Positions 63,032-64,000 of a stretch of 64,000 bases of DNA are shown here, one piece after another; within the stretch, counting starts at the first letter, position 1; each line of letters starts with the position of its first letter. The notes beneath the pieces were generated by a model. That model saw only the letters and a list, made by a program, of their open reading frames with translations. It searched no databases and was not told the DNA's origin. This DNA comes from JADFOI01 sp965218935 (GTDB taxonomy: Bacteria > Acidobacteriota > UBA6911 > RPQK01 > JADFOI01). The stretch is from positions 496,001 through 560,000 of the forward strand of contig CBDCMH010000001.1 of NCBI GenBank assembly GCA_965218935.1, written 5' to 3'. The translations under genes and the position numbers were made by a program.

Positions 63032-63111
63032 GACAGATAGATACCACTGGAGCTGCCAGTGATGCTATAAAATTCAGCTCGAATTGTGAAAAAATATCTA
63101 TTCTGGATCTC

Positions 63112-63702
63112 TTGAGTCGGATGATAGGAAACAAATTACTGATCGCTTGTGCCTTAAAACAGGAGTCCACTGCCTTGCAGGAGCGCCTTCAGGTCGATTG
63201 CCGCTTTTTAGTTACCGGGTTAGGTGCCCATCGAACCCGGAAAAGCCTGGAAGTAACTCTGCAATCTGAACTTCCGTCTTTGCTAATCTTTACCGGAACT
63301 GCCGGGCAGTTGGATCCCATCCTGAGAATCGGCCAGGTGGTTTTCCCTCAAGAATGGTGTCTAGAGGATGGCTCTTGTTTTCCAGCCGATGCGGAGTTGA
63401 CGTCTATATTGAGAGACGGAGACGGCTGGGAAATTGAAGGTCGCGGCCTGACCGTCGCCACCGCCGTCGTGCGAGCCAGGTCAAGACGGGCCCTTTATGG
63501 GAAATCCGGGGCGCGAATATGCGATATGGAAAGTGCCATTGCTCTGCAGGTAGCCTCCCGGCACGGTGTTCCCTGTTTAGCTCCCAAGATTGTCTCCGAC
63601 ACAGCTCAATCGGGTATCAGTGCCTTCTGGAGGGAGTTTGACAGCAACATGGATCAACTCGCGAAGTATTTGGACCGGCTGATTGCCTCTCTTGGGGATT
63701 AG
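63112..63702 (+). CDS. Nucleoside phosphorylase-like protein (HpnG/MTAN-like)
   Basis: 196 residues. LLIACALKQESTALQERL, VTGLGAHRT, FTGTAGQLDPILRIGQVV and CDMESAIALQVASRHGVPCLAPKIVSD follow the phosphorylase/nucleosidase fold, with Met-Glu contacting ribose. Shorter than typical MTAN (about 230). Candidates are hopanoid-associated phosphorylase or a futalosine hydrolase; context does not decide. Divergent from nrdR. A second ATG at 63121 is possible. Confidence 0.7.
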   Translation: MSRMIGNKLLIACALKQESTALQERLQVDCRFLVTGLGAHRTRKSLEVTLQSELPSLLIFTGTAGQLDPILRIGQVVFPQEWCLEDGSCFPADAELTSILRDGDGWEIEGRGLTVATAVVRARSRRALYGKSGARICDMESAIALQVASRHGVPCLAPKIVSDTAQSGISAFWREFDSNMDQLAKYLDRLIASLGD

Positions 63703-63704
63703 CC

Positions 63705-63796
63705 CTGTAGGGGCGAGCCGGCGGCTGACCCGAACAACATGAGTGGTAAGAATTCTCCGGAATGTGGGAGGCACCGGCTGCCCCCTACACATTCTT
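63705..63796. repeat. family F and E fragments at a convergent junction
   Basis: GTAGGGGCGAGCCGGCGGCT (like 20109-20156) and then CTCCGGAATGTGGGAGGCAC with a degenerate answering arm CCCCCTACACATT, like 57515-57559. The tlyA stop (63785-63787) lies in the second arm. Confidence 0.6.
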
Positions 63797-64000
63797 TAAA
63801 TAGAGAAAGTATTCCTGGTTCCCTTTCCGTCCTTCCAGTGCGGAGGCCGTTTCCCCGATAAGGTGGAATCCTTCGCTGGCCGCAAAACCCTTCACTCTGT
63901 CAACGATTTCTTCCTGGAGTTCTTTGTCGTGAAGGATCCCCCCGGCTGGGACCTCCTCTCGACGAGCCTCGAACTGAGGCTTCACCAAAGCGATGATTTC
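63785..64000 (-). CDS. tlyA: TlyA-family rRNA methyltransferase, C-terminal part (runs off the window)
   Basis: The last 71 residues only, entering from beyond 64000. EIIALVKPQFEARREEV, the GGILHD loop and GETASALEGRKGNQEYFLYLK are typical of the FtsJ-like domain of TlyA, a 2'-O-methyltransferase for 16S/23S rRNA. The Asn-Val end and stop lie in a family E repeat. Confidence 0.85.
   Translation of the reverse strand, partial: EIIALVKPQFEARREEVPAGGILHDKELQEEIVDRVKGFAASEGFHLIGETASALEGRKGNQEYFLYLKNV

Noticed and set aside
1..64000. CRISPR array, prophage or defence island
   Set aside because: No regularly spaced repeats, cas genes, phage structural genes or restriction systems are visible; the repeats are dispersed palindromes.

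Overview
The window looks like a chromosomal segment of a mid-GC Gram-negative bacterium, most likely an Acidobacteriota relative. The pointers are a Ser/Thr kinase fused to a TolB/PD40 propeller, a very large PD40-M28-PDZ peptidase, an outer-membrane-type beta-barrel protein, bactofilin, an imuA-imuB-dnaE2 mutasome, HemQ-type heme synthesis and leucine/fatty-acid catabolism genes. This is inferred from gene content; no 16S rRNA or other taxonomic marker was seen. I recognised no tRNA, rRNA or CRISPR array.

Layout. 0-0.4 kb: remnant of a phosphofructokinase gene. 0.6-5 kb: a lutABC (lactate utilisation) operon in decay. lutA is intact, lutB has a one-base frameshift and a palindromic MITE-like insertion, and lutC is split by an IS481-like element whose precise removal restores the frame. 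5.3-11 kb: queD, an AMP-ligase/ACP/PlsC fusion, and a carboxyltransferase plus enoyl-CoA hydratase pair. 11.5-14.3 kb: ctaA-ctaB-ABC ATPase. 14.5-17 kb: flavin reductase, hemL, hemQ. 17-30.5 kb: M28 peptidase, hemH, nadA, NrtR-type regulator, DinB protein, PLP dehydratase, LeuB-like dehydrogenase, a conserved protein, a cupin and a molybdenum hydroxylase pair. 30.7-35.8 kb: dnaE2-imuB-imuA. 35.9-37.1 kb: ABC-2 permease and a CtaM-like DUF420 protein, the probable continuation of the ctaA-ctaB-ABC operon 21.5 kb upstream. 37.6-50.9 kb: glutamine amidotransferase, kinase, zinc-finger protein, EF-P, ETF-QO, CstA, methyltransferase, bactofilin, SLC13 transporter, mannosyl-3-phosphoglycerate phosphatase, queC. 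51-61.5 kb: mostly uncharacterised membrane or secreted proteins, a CPBP protease and RNase III. 61.5-64 kb: thiL, nrdR, a nucleoside-phosphorylase-like gene and the end of tlyA.

The recognisable genes serve heme and heme A synthesis with terminal oxidase assembly (hemL, hemQ, hemH, ctaA, ctaB, ABC transporter, ctaM), NAD synthesis (nadA with an NrtR-type regulator and a candidate operator), branched-chain/fatty-acid oxidation into the quinone pool (carboxylase, hydratase, ETF-QO), preQ0 synthesis (queD, queC) and damage-inducible mutagenesis.

The most striking property is the density of short palindromic repeats, here called families A to H. Families A and B are MITE-like, with 25-30 bp inverted ends, several full copies and many solo ends. 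Repeat sequence supplies the stop codon or terminal codons of at least five genes and the likely start of thiL. Family C repeats lie at both edges of the split oxidase-assembly operon.
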